From: Cloeon dipterum
Lineage: Eukaryota; Arthropoda; Insecta; Ephemeroptera; Baetidae
Direction: 5' to 3'
NCBI RefSeq assembly: GCF_949628265.1
Contig: NC_088787.1
Span: forward strand, 1,044,501-1,108,500
Length of the DNA stretch: 64,000 nucleotides
The notes under the pieces were generated by a model. That model did no database searches. It was given only the letters and a program-made list of their open reading frames with translations, and was not told where the DNA came from. Below are positions 20,576 to 32,449 of the stretch, piece after piece. Both the position numbers and the translations under genes were made by a program. The first letter of the stretch is position 1; each line of letters starts with the position of its first letter.

Positions 20576-21560
20576 AATCTAGATCACAATTGTCAAATAT
20601 TTTATTTTTATTTTTTCAGAAATAAAATTAGTAGTATTCACAAGAATGTTCCGAAATTTCTTTCTTATCCGGTAAGAGCAGACAAATATTTAATATTCTG
20701 TGCAAGCAGGAAACGAAAATACCAAATGAACTCAAAGTTTGAAGTTGTTGTTCGTGAGGAAAGCAGTTCCCTAAAGCCCACCCGCACAGAAATTTATTGG
20801 CAAAACATTCCGCGAATATTCCGCGAGATTATAATTTGATTCAGAAATGTTTACCCAGGATCAATCCACAGATTATTCCAAAAAAGATACTCCAGGAATG
20901 TCCCTGGATTAATCCAAGAGGAGAACTTTCGAAAAATAATAATTAATCTAGGAACAATCCTGGAATATATTTTAGGGATATTATCTTTGGATTAATCTTG
21001 CATTTCTTAATCAAATTATATTTTTCTGATGTTGCTGATTGTCAGAATATTCCTAGAATAGTCTTTTCCCCCTTTCAGACAATCCTAGAATAATCCCAGA
21101 ATATTTCCTATGGGTGAATTGCGTTTTATTAGGTAGTTTTTCAAATAATTGATTGACTGCATCTGTGCTTTAAATTTGCAAATTATGCAAAATTTATTGA
21201 GTATCCAAGCATATTACAATTGCAATTTACAAAATTTTCTACCAAAGAGCTGAACTCGATGAAGTTTTGCAGATATTTGGCCATTTTCCATCTTGAAAAA
21301 CATCTGCGGATGGTAAAGATTGAAACACAAACGATACAAAGTAAAAATTTCAGCTTCATTCCGTTTTTAATAAGCTTCGCGCATGGTAAATGGAAAAAAA
21401 CATGAAATTTTTAACAAATCTATGCTATTTCAGGATCCAATTACGTTTTAACTAATCTATTTTATTCTAACGAACATAACATTGTCAACATCATATTTCT
21501 CCAGCAGGGTTTGTTGTTAACCTCTGGTTCTATCCAGCTCAAAGGGTGGGTTGGACAATT
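20576..21560. other. No gene seen; motif-dense stretch at 20760-21125
   Basis: From 20760 to 21125 the sequence is dense in short related words (AATATTCC, CCTAGAAT, CCTGGAAT, TGGATTAATC) in both orientations, roughly every 30-50 bp, like a decayed foldback element or satellite. The rest is AT-rich with no supported exon. Confidence 0.4.
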
Positions 21561-21587
21561 CCGTGGGCTTTTGTGTGGTTTCAAGGG

Positions 21588-22320
21588 ACTCGTCCTCAAT
21601 AACCTGATGAAAATCTCGTGACCCTGATGGAGAGATATATATGCTCCAATCTTCCAGCCTCTTCCATTCTCTTCACACATGTTTCAAAACGCGGGTCATG
21701 ATGACCAGGATTGCAGCCGGTGAAATGGCACATCTTGGTGTAGATCCTGGAATATATAAATCAAAAAATGTAAAACGGTAAAAACTGAAAAGAATGGACG
21801 GTGCAGATATGGGGCAAATTTTTGTCGGATCTTGTGGCTCTTTCAAGTATTTTTTTTTGTCAGGGTTGCCCATTGAGACGTGTGTTGGACACAAATAGGG
21901 AATCTATCTTCGCCTCTTTTGGATTTAGGAGGTAGTCGAATTTCTTCAGCTTTTTGTCGCAGTAGACGCATTTTGCTACGTGTCCTGCTGGAGCTCAGGC
22001 TGAGTCAAACTGGATGGATCTGGCTGTGGGATTCATATATCACAGGGTTCTGGCTGACAATGAGGCTGTCCAGAAAGTCCTGGCTGAGTAAAGTCAAAGG
22101 GCTCTGGCTGATCAGGTATCAAAGGGTCCAGGCTGAGGTTGGAATCCTTTCTGAAATGGCCAATCGTGTTAAGGCTGAGGTTTGCCAATAGGGTCCGAGC
22201 TAAAATTGAAGCCCAGACTGAGCAGGGCGCAAAGAAAATCTTGGCTGAGTCATGCGCCAGTGGGTCCTGGCTGAGGTTGATCAGAAGCAGAAGGCCCGTG
22301 AACTGGGGAAATGGGAGAAG
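21588..22320 (-). pseudogene. Decayed zinc-finger-like gene fragment with Gln-Pro repeats, copy 1
   Basis: On the minus strand from about 22320 a degenerate run of CAGCC(A/T)G(A/G)ACC-type units would encode repeated QPEP/QPGP words (DQPEPFDFTQPGLSGQPH) but is broken by stops and frame changes. It leads into CVYCDKKLKKFDYLLNPKE, then in another frame IPYLCPTH and KKYLKEPQDP, then a second exon-like piece with CHFTGCNPGHHDPRFETC. The CxxC/CxxH spacing suggests a zinc-binding module. I do not recognise the family. A related broken piece lies at 22845-23180. Confidence 0.4.
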
Positions 22321-22844
22321 AAACTAAATAGACGTGCTTCTCGGACTCCAGCTAAATGAAGAATGAAGGAAACAAACAATCTTAAAAGTACATAAGTAAC
22401 TAAATGTTTGGACTTTGGATCTAACAAATTTTTGTGTATATTTTATATTCCACAGAAACAAAATAAATGGTCCAAACTTTTCTGTCGAGCTTAAAACGGA
22501 TCAAAGGTCAAACTTGCTGAGCTGTGAAATTTGAGCCTCTAATATTTGTTTATACAACAAATAAGGCCACTTTATGTTCAATCATCGCTGCCTCTGCGCG
22601 CTTAAATTATACTAAAGACTCTTAATTTAAAAAAGAAGAAAACGCAAATTAACTGTCGTTGATAATATTTTAGCGTGACGACTGTGTGATGAAAACAATA
22701 CAGGTGGAAATAATATGTTTTTGGATATTTATAGGAAACCAAAATTTGCAACGCATTAAGTTGAATCCTTTATTTCGGCGCGTGTATCTCTACTGCGACA
22801 TATTTACTTGGTATTGCCGGAGTAATAAGTCGTAATTCAAATCT

Positions 22845-23180
22845 TCTGCCAGCTTCTTTCATGCTCCACATACACCTTTTAGATTATGAGTTTCGAGCCT
22901 AAAAGGTGTGCAGCTGGTGAAATGACATGTTTTTATGAAATTCCTGGAAAATTCAACTTAATAGCAACCGCGCACTACTAGAAAAAAACTTATACAAACC
23001 TGAAAATGACTGTGCAAACTTGGCAAATATTTTTGCGGATCTTGTGGCTCTTTTAAGTAATTTTTGTGGGGTTTCCGAACTTGAAGTAATGAGGACACAT
23101 TATCGGCACCTTTTCCGTTTCTTCTGAAGTCAAGGGGTTTTCGAAGTTATTGTCAATCTTTTTGTTGCAGTAGACGCAAT
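22845..23180 (-). pseudogene. Decayed zinc-finger-like fragment, copy 2
   Basis: Minus strand CVYCNKKIDNNFENPL, then VPIMCPHYFKFGNP, then (shifted by one base) NYLKEPQDPQKYLP, then KTCHFTSCTP with a following CMWSMKEAGRR. Each block aligns with the copy at 21588-22320, so the two share an ancestor. Both carry frame disruptions at different points, which supports pseudogenes rather than a real gene. Confidence 0.45.
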
Positions 23181-23985
23181 TTTTTCGTTCAGCACAGCAT
23201 TCGAATTATTATTTTAGTATTTAGGCCTTTTAAAACGATTTTTGATAATATCACGAATAAAGTTTGTTTGCTGCTTGGATGACATATATATTTTCCTCCT
23301 TCACTGCTGCTCTCTTCCACCATTCATCGAATCCATTTTAAACTTTAAATAACGAATTGACTCTTTTTAATTTGTTCGCTATTTTTCAATTTCTGTAGAC
23401 TACTTACTGTGATGTGTTTTTCTATAGTTCAAGGGATAGAAAACTTGATATGCGAGTGTCAATGTGGTGTTTGTGGTGGCCTTTGGACAAATGAAATGCT
23501 CCAACTGTTTCTACTGTTTTTGTATTTGTTTCTCAATCAAAGGCAGAGTCCAAAATACATGTTATCCTCTTATATTTAACAACAGCACCAGGCACAATTT
23601 CATAAAACAAAGCTGCGGAGATCCGAGTGGTTTTTTCCTCGCAGAGGCGAACCGCAATGTGAGAAAGTAGCTCTCGGCGCATTCCGTATCGATAACTCAA
23701 AATGCTGGACAGTTTGCTTGAGCTAACTCTCGTGTCTGTAAATTTGATAATTACACATTTCTATTAAAATAAAACTGCAAATCTTACGGGAAGAAACGTT
23801 AAACAAACATTTATTTTTCAGTACGGGCGCAGTTATTCAAGAAAAATAGGTGAAATAATTCGGATAAAACGAGAAATTGTAGGGTAAAACAATTAATTTA
23901 TTTCCAATAAAACAAATGAAACAATTTCAATCATAAATAAATGTTCTTGTGTGCTTAACAGTCAGGAGAAAGGGACATACATTTT
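23181..23985. other. No gene seen
   Basis: AT-rich sequence with only short open frames. The right end is likely the 3' UTR of Y2. Confidence 0.35.
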
Positions 23986-25597
23986 CTAGCCCTCGTTGGT
24001 GATTTGCTGAAGAAAGATGTTCATCTTCATTCGTAGGGTGACCCAAAAAATGCTTAAACTCAGCAGGACCATGATAATTAAGATGGAGCCGATGAGGATG
24101 GTGTCAAAGAGATGCATCAACAGGTGTTCTGTAATGGCAAAACAGGCTTTTGAGGAATGGTAGTTTTGATTGGAATGGCTCGACTAACTTTTACATCAAT
24201 AAATCAAAAGTATGGATTAGATGAAATTTTTAAAAATTTAATTGGGAAGAAACTCAAAATAGCATTGAGGAAAAGTATGAAACTTAAAATAGCTTATGTA
24301 AAGTGTTCTATGGTCAAAAAATTATGCAGAAAATTTGAGAGCTGCTGATTATTGGTTTGGTTTACTCCTAATATTATAAAAAATGCACTATACCTGGTGG
24401 TTCATCGACGATATCCGACTTTGCTCCGTCTGAAATCTTCAAAAGCGTGTAGCATGGCTTTTTGTCCGAGTTATAAACTGTCATCCAAAGAGTTCCATTT
24501 TCGTCCAAGGTCAAAGTAAAGGCGGAAGGTTCCTGTCCACTGAACTAAAGCAAAATACAAAGCACCGAATCGTTAGTTAGAAATTTCTGAGTGGTAACAT
24601 TGTTGACCTATATATACCTCATGAAAATGCTGCTCGTGGAATGGCTGGGAGGTGTTCCAGGAGGATATGTAGTTCCTCCAATGAAAGGCGGCATACATGG
24701 TCCCATTGTTGTCAATCAGCAATCTTTGGGGAATTCCAGCCCAGGATCCGATTAATTCCGGGTGTGCAGTTCCAGTTTCGTGGCGGAGATCAGTGGCAGA
24801 AATTGAATAGAGGTTGTCGGATTTGTATTTGCTGAGGTAGAGCTTTCTCGGTTCCTGATCCTTAGGGGACAGGCCAAGGGAATGAACCTCAATTCTCGGC
24901 GTGTATACCATCCAAGACTTATTGCTTTCCAGACTAAACACGACAATATGGTTTTCAGTCCCCCGCGTGATGTAGGCAAAGGTTCCGTCGACCGTTTCGT
25001 CGAGCACCAAGTCGTGCAAAGGATATCGAAATGAGAAATGATGAATCAGTTTAGTTTGATGGCTGTTGAAGTCAAAAATCAATAGTTTGGCGTGACAATT
25101 GGAGTTCGAGCTTCCCTCGTCAAGGACCCAGAGCCTGCCAACGGAATCCACTTGCAGTCCTTTTGCTTCTTCTATTTTGTTGCAGTTCTCCCAGTTCTCA
25201 TATACCTTTAAAAACGATTAATCAAAATCGGCTCTTTTATAACAGCGCTAATTTAGTTAGCAACGAATAGTATTTTTCCTCTACTTACATGCATGTCCCA
25301 CGAAGGGAATGGAGTGAGCTTCGGAGACGCTGAGGACTTCGTCGGCAAGGACGCCAGTGTCACAGGAATTTTCTTGTATTTTTCAAGGCTGAGAAAGATC
25401 CTTCTTCCATAGACTGCCATAAAAAGAGGAAGGATATTCTCTGCGTCGTAAATTCCATCTTCCAAGGCCTGTGTCCTTCTTTCCACCGACGGCCACTCGA
25501 AATCCATTTCATCCCACTCAAAGACCTGAGTGAAGTTGGCGGCGGTGGCCAGGGATGAAAGGCCGAGGATGGAAATGGCGCACAAAAATGGAGACAT
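23986..25597 (-). CDS. Yellow/MRJP-like membrane-anchored protein Y2
   Basis: Exons 25597-25289, 25205-24618, 24544-24394 and 24128-23986 join in frame to 396 residues. Signal peptide MSPFLCAISILGLSSLATA; Yellow-domain landmarks FEWDEMDFEWPS, FMAVYGRRIFLSLEKY, VDSVGRLWVLDEGS, HDLVLDETVDGTFAY, LSPKDQEPRKLYLS, RLLIDNNGTMYAAF. This copy lacks the Thr-rich stalk: after the Yellow domain it goes almost directly into a transmembrane helix (ILIGSILIIMVLLSLSIFWV) and a very short tail (LRMKMNIFLQQITNEG), which has lost most of the tail motif shared by the others. It belongs to the same tandem series as Y1 and Y3-Y5. Confidence 0.88.
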
Positions 25598-25880
25598 AAT
25601 TCTGGCCTCTTTGTGTCAACTGTTCACAAACAGTACAAAAATTTAAAATGCAACAGATATTTTTAGGAATTTCTTAAATCAGCGACAAACGAGACTTTTT
25701 TGCAACTATATATTAGAAAGGAGTTTTATTTTCATTAATACAGTGACTTATTTTGAACCACATTATTGAATAAATTGAAAGGCAGCTAGGAACAGAGCAA
25801 AAGGATTGAAATTGTCTTTTTTCCAAATTAATTCTTATAGAAGAAAATGAATATACTAAGTGAAATATGTTGTTTCTCAC

Positions 25881-26080
25881 CACTCGCAATCTGGCAAATT
25901 CGTGAAGCAAAGTCTGCGGAGCTCAACGCTTGCTCGTTGTAAACGCGTGAAGGACAACTCTCAACTGGCTCATAAGCTTTCTGTCCATACTGAATAGTGA
26001 TCAGTGCTATATAAATATTCGCCTAACAGAAAACACATACATTCCAAAGAGCATATTTGAGTAAACAATAGTTGTATATA
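25881..26080 (-). promoter_or_regulatory. Y2 leader exon and promoter module
   Basis: A donor GAGTG|GTGAGAA (exon end 25881) and an acceptor GTGAACAG upstream of the coding exon indicate a 5' untranslated exon. A TATA-like TATTTATATAG (minus strand) lies at about 26006-26017, and GTAAACAATAGT at 26061-26072 (minus ACTATTGTTTAC, containing a forkhead-type TGTTTAC). The same site stands upstream of Y3, Y4 and Y5. Confidence 0.55.
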
Positions 26081-27091
26081 TGCAATGACAAATAAAACAT
26101 TCTCTCGTGTAAAATCCTACACAATTTGGACGTACGAACGTCGTTTTCGGTGTCCATGACCTGCATCCATCAAACGGTGTCCTCACTTCCTATTCTGATG
26201 CTGCCACAATTTCTCGCTTCCTACAGAATTTAATTAGAAAATTTGTTTGAAAGTCTTTTCAATAAATTTTATTGCTTAAACAATAAAGGACAAGTCCAAA
26301 TATTATTTTAAAAAAATATTTAATTATGTTAAATAGGACAAAGATTTGATTGAAGAACAATCATACAATTATTTACGCCAGCATTAATATTTGTTTGAAC
26401 GGAAAGAAGAAATAATTAAGAAGTAAAAACTAACTTGAAATAGTTTGTCAACCTGAAAAAGTCACGTCGTCTCCTGTTTATTATTTTTGTTGTTTATTGT
26501 GAAAAACAACAACACTATAAACACACTGTATACCTATCTATTTTTCTCTATTTTAGTTTAACCTTTTCTGATTACTAAATTAAAATTACTGCGCAATTCC
26601 AGTTTCTATTAACGGAAAAATTAGGTGGATCGATTTTAGTAAAAATGGTATTACAGTATATTAGTAGGATGAAACTATTTATTTTCTATTCCAATTGCAT
26701 TTTTCGGCTGCACATTGTTTAGGCAGAGTGGGGTCCACGATGACTTATATTGAAGTACTCAATATGGAAGGTATGCGCAGGCAGAGAAAAGCAGTGGCTT
26801 GTGTGTTGTGTGAGATGATTTTATTCGATCGAGTGAATGGAGTATTAGAATAGGAAAAATACTAATTTCAATCAGTCAACAATCTATTAATTATGGCAGT
26901 TATTGTTTACATTACTTGTTGCGCATTAGATTCTTAGTACAAAGTTGAGCATTTAATTATTAATCTTAATAAAAATCACATTGGATGACAAGAATTGGTC
27001 TGATCTACCACTTATGCACACGGCGAAAAACAAAAGATAAGTTCAACGTCACACGCATGCGCCAAGAACACGCGCGAAGGGGCGCGGTACA
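26081..27091. other. Intergenic, conserved start then AT-rich
   Basis: The part up to about 26330 aligns with 29750-30000 upstream of Y3 (AAATCCTACACAATTTGGACG; TTTCTCGCTT; GTCCAAATATT), so it belongs to the duplicated Yellow unit. The remainder is AT-rich without supported exons. Confidence 0.4.
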
Positions 27092-29483
27092 CTACATAAC
27101 ATTTTCGGCTTGCCTCTGAAAAATGACCATTTCGTGGCTCTCGTTCCTGATTGACAAAAGGGAATTGATCCTTTTCTGTCTCAGGACGATGCACGAAATG
27201 GCCAAAAATGTTAGGGCAAGGCCGAAAAAGACCAACCCGAATAGGGTGATGTTCCACAAGATGGATTGTTCTGCAAAAGGAATAGATATTGGTGTTTGAG
27301 CTTTTGGAAATTGGTAGTTGATTAATCAAATATAGGAATCTTACCAGACTGGTCCTCATGGATGTACGATTTACTTCCGACAGCAGCTTTCAATATCCTG
27401 TAGTTTTGCTTTCCATTGTTTGTTCCTATCGCCGTCAGCCAAAACGTTCCTTCATCCAAGGCGAAGGAAAAGGGCAAAGAAGAAGAATGCGGTTCAGCGA
27501 CCTACAACCAAGCAAAGCGTCAACTTAATGAATAAGAAATCTTGAGTGCAAGTTTAGAGAAATTAGAATCAAATGAATGAATTAACGGTTTAAAATTTGT
27601 ATCAAGGAAATTTTTTGGATTATGTTAATTAGAGACGAACGAAATGCTCTGAAAATTTGAAATTGGAGACATACCTCGAAAAATTTTTGCTCTGCAAACG
27701 GCTGGGAAGTTTTCCATGTGGAGACGTAATTCTTACCCAAGAAGGCAGAATAAATGGTCCCATGGTTGTCCATCAGCATTCTGTATGGTTTCCCTGTCCA
27801 TTTTCCGATTCGTTTCGGAGTTGTAGTTTTCGTTCCGGAATGTAGTTCGGCGACGGAAATCGAATACAGTTCATTGGAGTAGGAGCTGCTGATGTAGAGG
27901 TGTCTCTGTTCCGCCTTAGGGGACAGGGCAATAGATGATGCATTCATGTCTTTGATATATACGACGAAAGCATCCTTTACAACAATTCCGTCCACAAGTA
28001 TAACTCTGATCAACTGTTTTTCCGTCTGAGTGATAAAAACGTATGTTCCGTTTTGCGTTTCGTCGAGCACCAAGTCCTGCATGGAATAGTGAAAAGGAAA
28101 CTCATGAATGAGTTTGGTTTCATCGTTGTTGGCTATGTCGATGGTCCACAGTTTGGCATTGCATTTTTTAGCACCGTTGTCAAGCACCCATAGCCTTCCG
28201 ACGGAGTCAACCTCCTGCCCTCTGGCCTGTTGAATTTGGTGGCAGTTTTCTCGGTTTTCTTCTTCCTGCAAAACGAGGAATCAAGTTGGCTCTTTTAAAA
28301 TGGAGTCAAACAGGAAATTATGCAACTTGTGCAACTCGTGCGATTATAAATCGACCACACCCATTTAAACAGCTGCTGCTCGCTCCCGCATTCAAACATT
28401 GTACACAATATGCTTTACACAACGGTAACAAAATAAAGAAAATAAACAATAACAAAAACAGTCACAAGAAAAGGAGAGGTATCAGGTGGTAGACTGGTAG
28501 GCACAGTCACTCTGGAAAGGCGGCTAATTGCATGCCTTAACAATGTGAGTAGAGCTAACAATAATGCATGTAGAGAAAGGAGATAGCTCATAAGATATTT
28601 GAACATTTACGTTTTTTCTTCATTTTTATTAATTTGCCAATATTTCTTGGCTAAATTTAGCTGATTGAAGCCTCTTTTGGCTGCTATTATGCGTAATTGA
28701 GGCATCTTACATCGTCCGCAACACAATAAAAATGTTCATTAGCGACTCAAGTAAGTGCTTGTCCTTTAGTTCCTCGTCCTTGACCCTAACCTTACTCTCG
28801 AGAATGTCAATCTAAACAAACATGGATGCCACTGAGTGTGTAAATTCATGAGGTCTTACCCAAATGAATTAATAAAATGATTAAAAATGACTGAAACCAT
28901 GATCTGCGCAGGGTCTGTGAGTTCTTAAAAGAGATGTGCGCTCGCTTCAGTCTCAACTGAGAACGAATGTTTGGTCATCACAGTGAGTACGAGAAGCGTC
29001 CGGACGCCGCCTTTGATACTCACTGTGAGACCCAAAATTGCATTATCAACTTGAGAGCCGCATTTTGACACTCGCAGTGAAATTTTTTTCTGTGAGTGTA
29101 CTTTTTCAAGGATTCTCATCACTAAAGTGCATGCAAATTGTACAACATGGAATTTTTAATCTTACATTTTCCTCCCACGAGCTGAACGGAGTTAGCTTCG
29201 GAGGTGCAGAAGACGTGCTGGTCGTCGGCAAAGACACCAGACTGACTGGATTGCTACCATGTTTCTCAAGGCTGAGGAAGAGCCTTGTTCCGTAGACAGC
29301 CAAGAAACGAGGCTCAATTTTCTCTGGTTCGAAAGCTCCGTCTCCTAAGGCCTTTGTCCTGCTGGCCTCCGACGGCCACTCGTAGTCAATTTCATCATGC
29401 CATTCGTAGACCAGGTTGAAGTTGGCAGCGGTGGACAGGGATGAAAGGTGGAGCAAGAAAATGGCACACAAAAACAGAGACAT
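27092..29483 (-). CDS. Yellow/MRJP-like membrane-anchored protein Y3
   Basis: Exons 29483-29166, 28265-27675, 27501-27345 and 27270-27092 join in frame to 414 residues. Signal peptide MSLFLCAIFLLHLSSLSTA; Yellow landmarks YEWHDEIDYEWPSEASR, FLAVYGTRLFLSLEKH, VDSVGRLWVLDNG, QDLVLDETQNGTYVF, LSPKAEQRHLYIS, RMLMDNHGTIYSAF. No stalk; a transmembrane helix (LFGLVFFGLALTFLAISCIV) is followed by the tail RQKRINSLLSIRNESHEM, then VIFQ, which matches the tails of Y1, Y4 and Y5. Intron 1 is 0.9 kb (28266-29165) with no nested gene seen. Confidence 0.88.
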
Positions 29484-29565
29484 TACTCTGGGTATTCTAT
29501 AAATTGTTCAAAAAATGCATCGTTAGATCAAGCTAAGCTAAGCGAAGTCAAATATTATTCCTTAC

Positions 29566-29750
29566 CACTTGATCTCTGCCAAATCTCAATCTGAAGTAAC
29601 GTCTGCGGTTTTAAAAACTTAAGAAGTTGGCGCGATGACGATGAACTTCCAACTGATTCCAGAGCGATCAATTGATGCTTTTATTGCGACCACTGCTATA
29701 ATCGCCCAACATTTCAAAGAGCATATTTGACTGAACAATAGTTACATGTG
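29566..29750 (-). promoter_or_regulatory. Y3 leader exon and promoter module
   Basis: Donor AAGTG|GTAAGGA closes a leader exon at 29566, with wording similar to the Y2 leader (TGGCAGA...AGTG|GT). CTGAACAATAGT at 29731-29742 corresponds to GTAAACAATAGT of Y2 and Y4; the preceding AAAGAGCATATTTGA is identical in Y2. Confidence 0.5.
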
Positions 29751-30049
29751 TACAAAAAATAAATAAAACTTCCTTATAATTAAATCCCACACAGTTTGGA
29801 CGGAGAAACGTGTGGTATCCGTTTCCAAAGATTCAAATCAACTGCGCAACAGGGTACACTTCAATTTCTGCGCTGGTGCTTGCGGATGCTGCTACGATTT
29901 CTCGTTTGCTGAAGCATTTAATTGGAAAATTTTGTTTAAAATCTTTTCAGTTACTTTATTGTATGAATATAACAAGAACAAAGTCCAAATATTCAATTTA
30001 AAAATCGATACATAAAATTTAAAAAATTAAATTAGATCTGTTAGCATAA

Positions 30050-30320
30050 GTGAAAATGGTTACAAGTGGTTCTCTTACTTTTCAAAAGTCCGCGCCCACG
30101 ACAGGTGCATGCGTGGTTCACTTGCAAACATTGAGCAAGCAGCTCTCATAAGATTAGCAGCACACGTGGTCCAGTTTTGAGGGTTTCATTGACAGGACTG
30201 GGTCGAAACTCGAGATTTGGAATTCTTTTAGCGCCTCCGGAAAAATCCAATCGTAAAAACGGAAAAAGGTTGTTCAGTAGGTCGGCGGTGCCCATGTGCG
30301 CCCATTTACCATTGTAAAAA
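30050..30320 (+). repeat. Dispersed repeat family C, divergent copy
   Basis: Retains TTGAGCAAGCAGCTCTCATA, AAGATTAGCA, a CGGGTTT-like block and AATCGTAAAAACGGAAAAAG in the order seen at 6478-6960 and 11985-13010. Clearly older than those copies. Confidence 0.55.
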
Positions 30321-30954
30321 AATGATAAAAACACAATTTTCAAATTTAACATTCTATTTCCTTCTAGGATTTTGATCGGATCAGGTGTTTAATAGTTTCA
30401 AAAGAACGGCGCTCTTGTGCCTGATAAGTTTGTTCACTGAGAACGAGAGATAAAGGACGAGGCTGACTATTATACGCTCATCAAACCACAACTCTGTCAC
30501 ATATTGTTGTTTATTCTCAAACTAATATAGGACAATGCATTCATGTTATTAAAAAGGGCGTCATAATATTATAAAAGATTACAATGTAAGACTTATTAAC
30601 GTAGGAGGGCAAAGCCGGCATGAGCCAATACTAGAAGAGAGTAACACTGCATCGGCGAATATAATACTTATTCCCCCACTTCTAATTTATTTAGTCGCAA
30701 TCTCCTTGCGCCCAGAGGCGGAGACAGTTTATTGTGGGGCAGTTTTCATTTATTTTACCCCGTCGGTAATTTAAAAATTCGCATTCACATACGCCTCACA
30801 CACTGCTGGAAACTGCACCGCCGAACAGTCCTTCGTCCTTCATAGCGGGTGGTGCAGAGTTCCATTCCGCAACGACTCTAAATTAATGAAATCCAGGCTG
30901 ACATGCAAACTAGCAGACACTGATTTCTTTGTAAAAAGAATTGCAAATAAGATT
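30321..30954. other. No gene seen
   Basis: Mixed-composition intergenic DNA; no supported exon or repeat. Confidence 0.3.
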
Positions 30955-31352
30955 ATCAGTGCCGGAGAATGATTAATTTAAAAAGTGTATGGCTAACCAG
31001 GATTTTTAGGCCTCCGAGATCGACCCGGGGTTTTTCGTCACCCCCGCAATGGTCAACCAAAACTGGAAGGGAGCTATTTTTATTAACAGACACATTGTCA
31101 CGAGACACGCTTGTCATCACGGTTTTCACTAATTGATTTGTAAAAAATTCACTCCTGCGCGAGTGAGGACAGTGAAGTGCAAATTCTGTGATAAACCAAT
31201 CAATTTGTACCACTTCCTTGAACTTGACAAGAATATAATTTGACATTGTGCCATGCCGCCAAAGCAAAAACTGATCTGTGATTTAATAATAATTATTCTG
31301 TAAATGGCTGTTGGTACACCATTGGTGTCTAATAAATATTTCATTCATTCAT
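30955..31352 (+). mobile_element. Possible LINE 3' end
   Basis: The plus strand ends with TGGTGTCTAATAAATATTTC followed by ATTC repeats, a form common at the 3' ends of insect non-LTR retrotransposons, in which the tail is a short tandem repeat and not poly(A). No reverse transcriptase frame is left, so only the 3' region is present. Class not determined. Confidence 0.35.
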
Positions 31353-31614
31353 TAATGATCTTTATGATAAACAAACAGCAATCTTACAACATTAAGGGTG
31401 TAGAAAAAATTATTTGTAAATCGAATTACAAATTAGAGTTGCAATTACTAAGTATGTCAAGCTTTTACGACAGTATGACATAATCATCTTTCTTCACATT
31501 TCTTTTAACTAATAGGCAATATATGTCTAGTCTACAAAATTGTTAAACATATAAAAAACCTAATATATGTCCCACAGGACTAGACGAAAGCTATTGCACG
31601 TGACAGTAATCAGT

Positions 31615-31735
31615 GGGGTGCAGGCGTGACTCCGCCCTTAGAGTTCACTTGGACCACTTGCATCACGTTTATTCACGGAGAAGGAAAAGGAGAAACATCA
31701 TGCACGTTCGGATCTCCCACAACATGGAGAATCCT
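31615..31735 (-). pseudogene. Inverted orphan copy of a receptor signal-peptide exon
   Basis: Read on the minus strand this gives ATGTTGTGGGAGATCCGAAC and onward, encoding MLWEIRTCMMFLLFLLR, then GTGAATAA, a shortened intron, and the start of a second-exon-like piece (GTCCAAGTGAACTC). It matches exon 1 and the beginning of exon 2 of the receptor gene at 34271 (MLWKIPTCVTFLLFLLR) in inverted orientation, about 2.6 kb away. Nothing downstream on this strand continues the gene, so it is a fragment. Confidence 0.65.
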
Positions 31736-31999
31736 TAGAAAAAATTTCCACTCGACATTAAAAAATAATTCTAATCGGTCTTTACTTGTTTTAAGAGTGT
31801 GTTTGATTACTGGAATTATGAAAAAGCCAAAATGTATCAAATTTAAATGGTTGAATTTGATTTTAAAGCAAACCAATTAAAAATATCGTGTTAAATTTCC
31901 TGAAAAATAAAACCATATTCAATAAACAGAGATCACCTCCTTTTATATTTAACAGATCTATTTCAATCATCACTATCGCCAGGGTCCGGGTGGCAACCT

Positions 32000-32300
32000 G
32001 TTTTGATCCCAGCCGGTCAGGATTCAATATGGCGTCGAAATTTATAGTTGTTTGAATATTAGCCAATTTTGAAGCTGCGCAGTAAACTTTTGCGCATCTT
32101 AAGCATGCGCAGTATGTTCAGATCGCTTCTTCATCTCACTGAGAGGGTGAAACTCATCACTGCGCATGCGTGACCCAAATCAAAACCTTCTGCGCAGTCG
32201 TAATTCCCACCGGAGGCCGGGTTGCAATTTGTGTTGTTTGTTCCCACCGGTTAGAATTTAGAATTCAATATGGCGTCAAAATTAAAGTAGACAGTCCAGC
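32000..32300 (+). repeat. Two-copy direct repeat of about 240 bp
   Basis: CCGGTCAGGATTCAATATGG with GGCGTCGAAATT near 32012 recurs as GAATTCAATATGGCGTC near 32260, each preceded by a CCGGGT(G/T)GCAA block. Between them are several TGCGCA(G/T) words. No coding sense. Confidence 0.5.
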
Positions 32301-32449
32301 GGCCAATCAGAAGCATCGAAAAAAGGGGCGTGCTGACTTAATATTATCATTCCCGCGTATTTTGTTACATTTCCACCAGCCTGATGTGCCACTATCGGTC
32401 CATTCGCCAATTGCCAGACTAATCAACTGTTACTAAAGAAATAACACCA

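Noticed and set aside
22139-22327. Plus-strand frame with Leu/Arg periodicity
   Set aside because: It is the reverse of the Gln-Pro repeat units of the decayed minus-strand gene.
30956-31344. Two minus-strand frames of 70-100 codons
   Set aside because: They run antisense to the AATAAATATTTCATTC tail typical of LINE 3' ends and show no domain.
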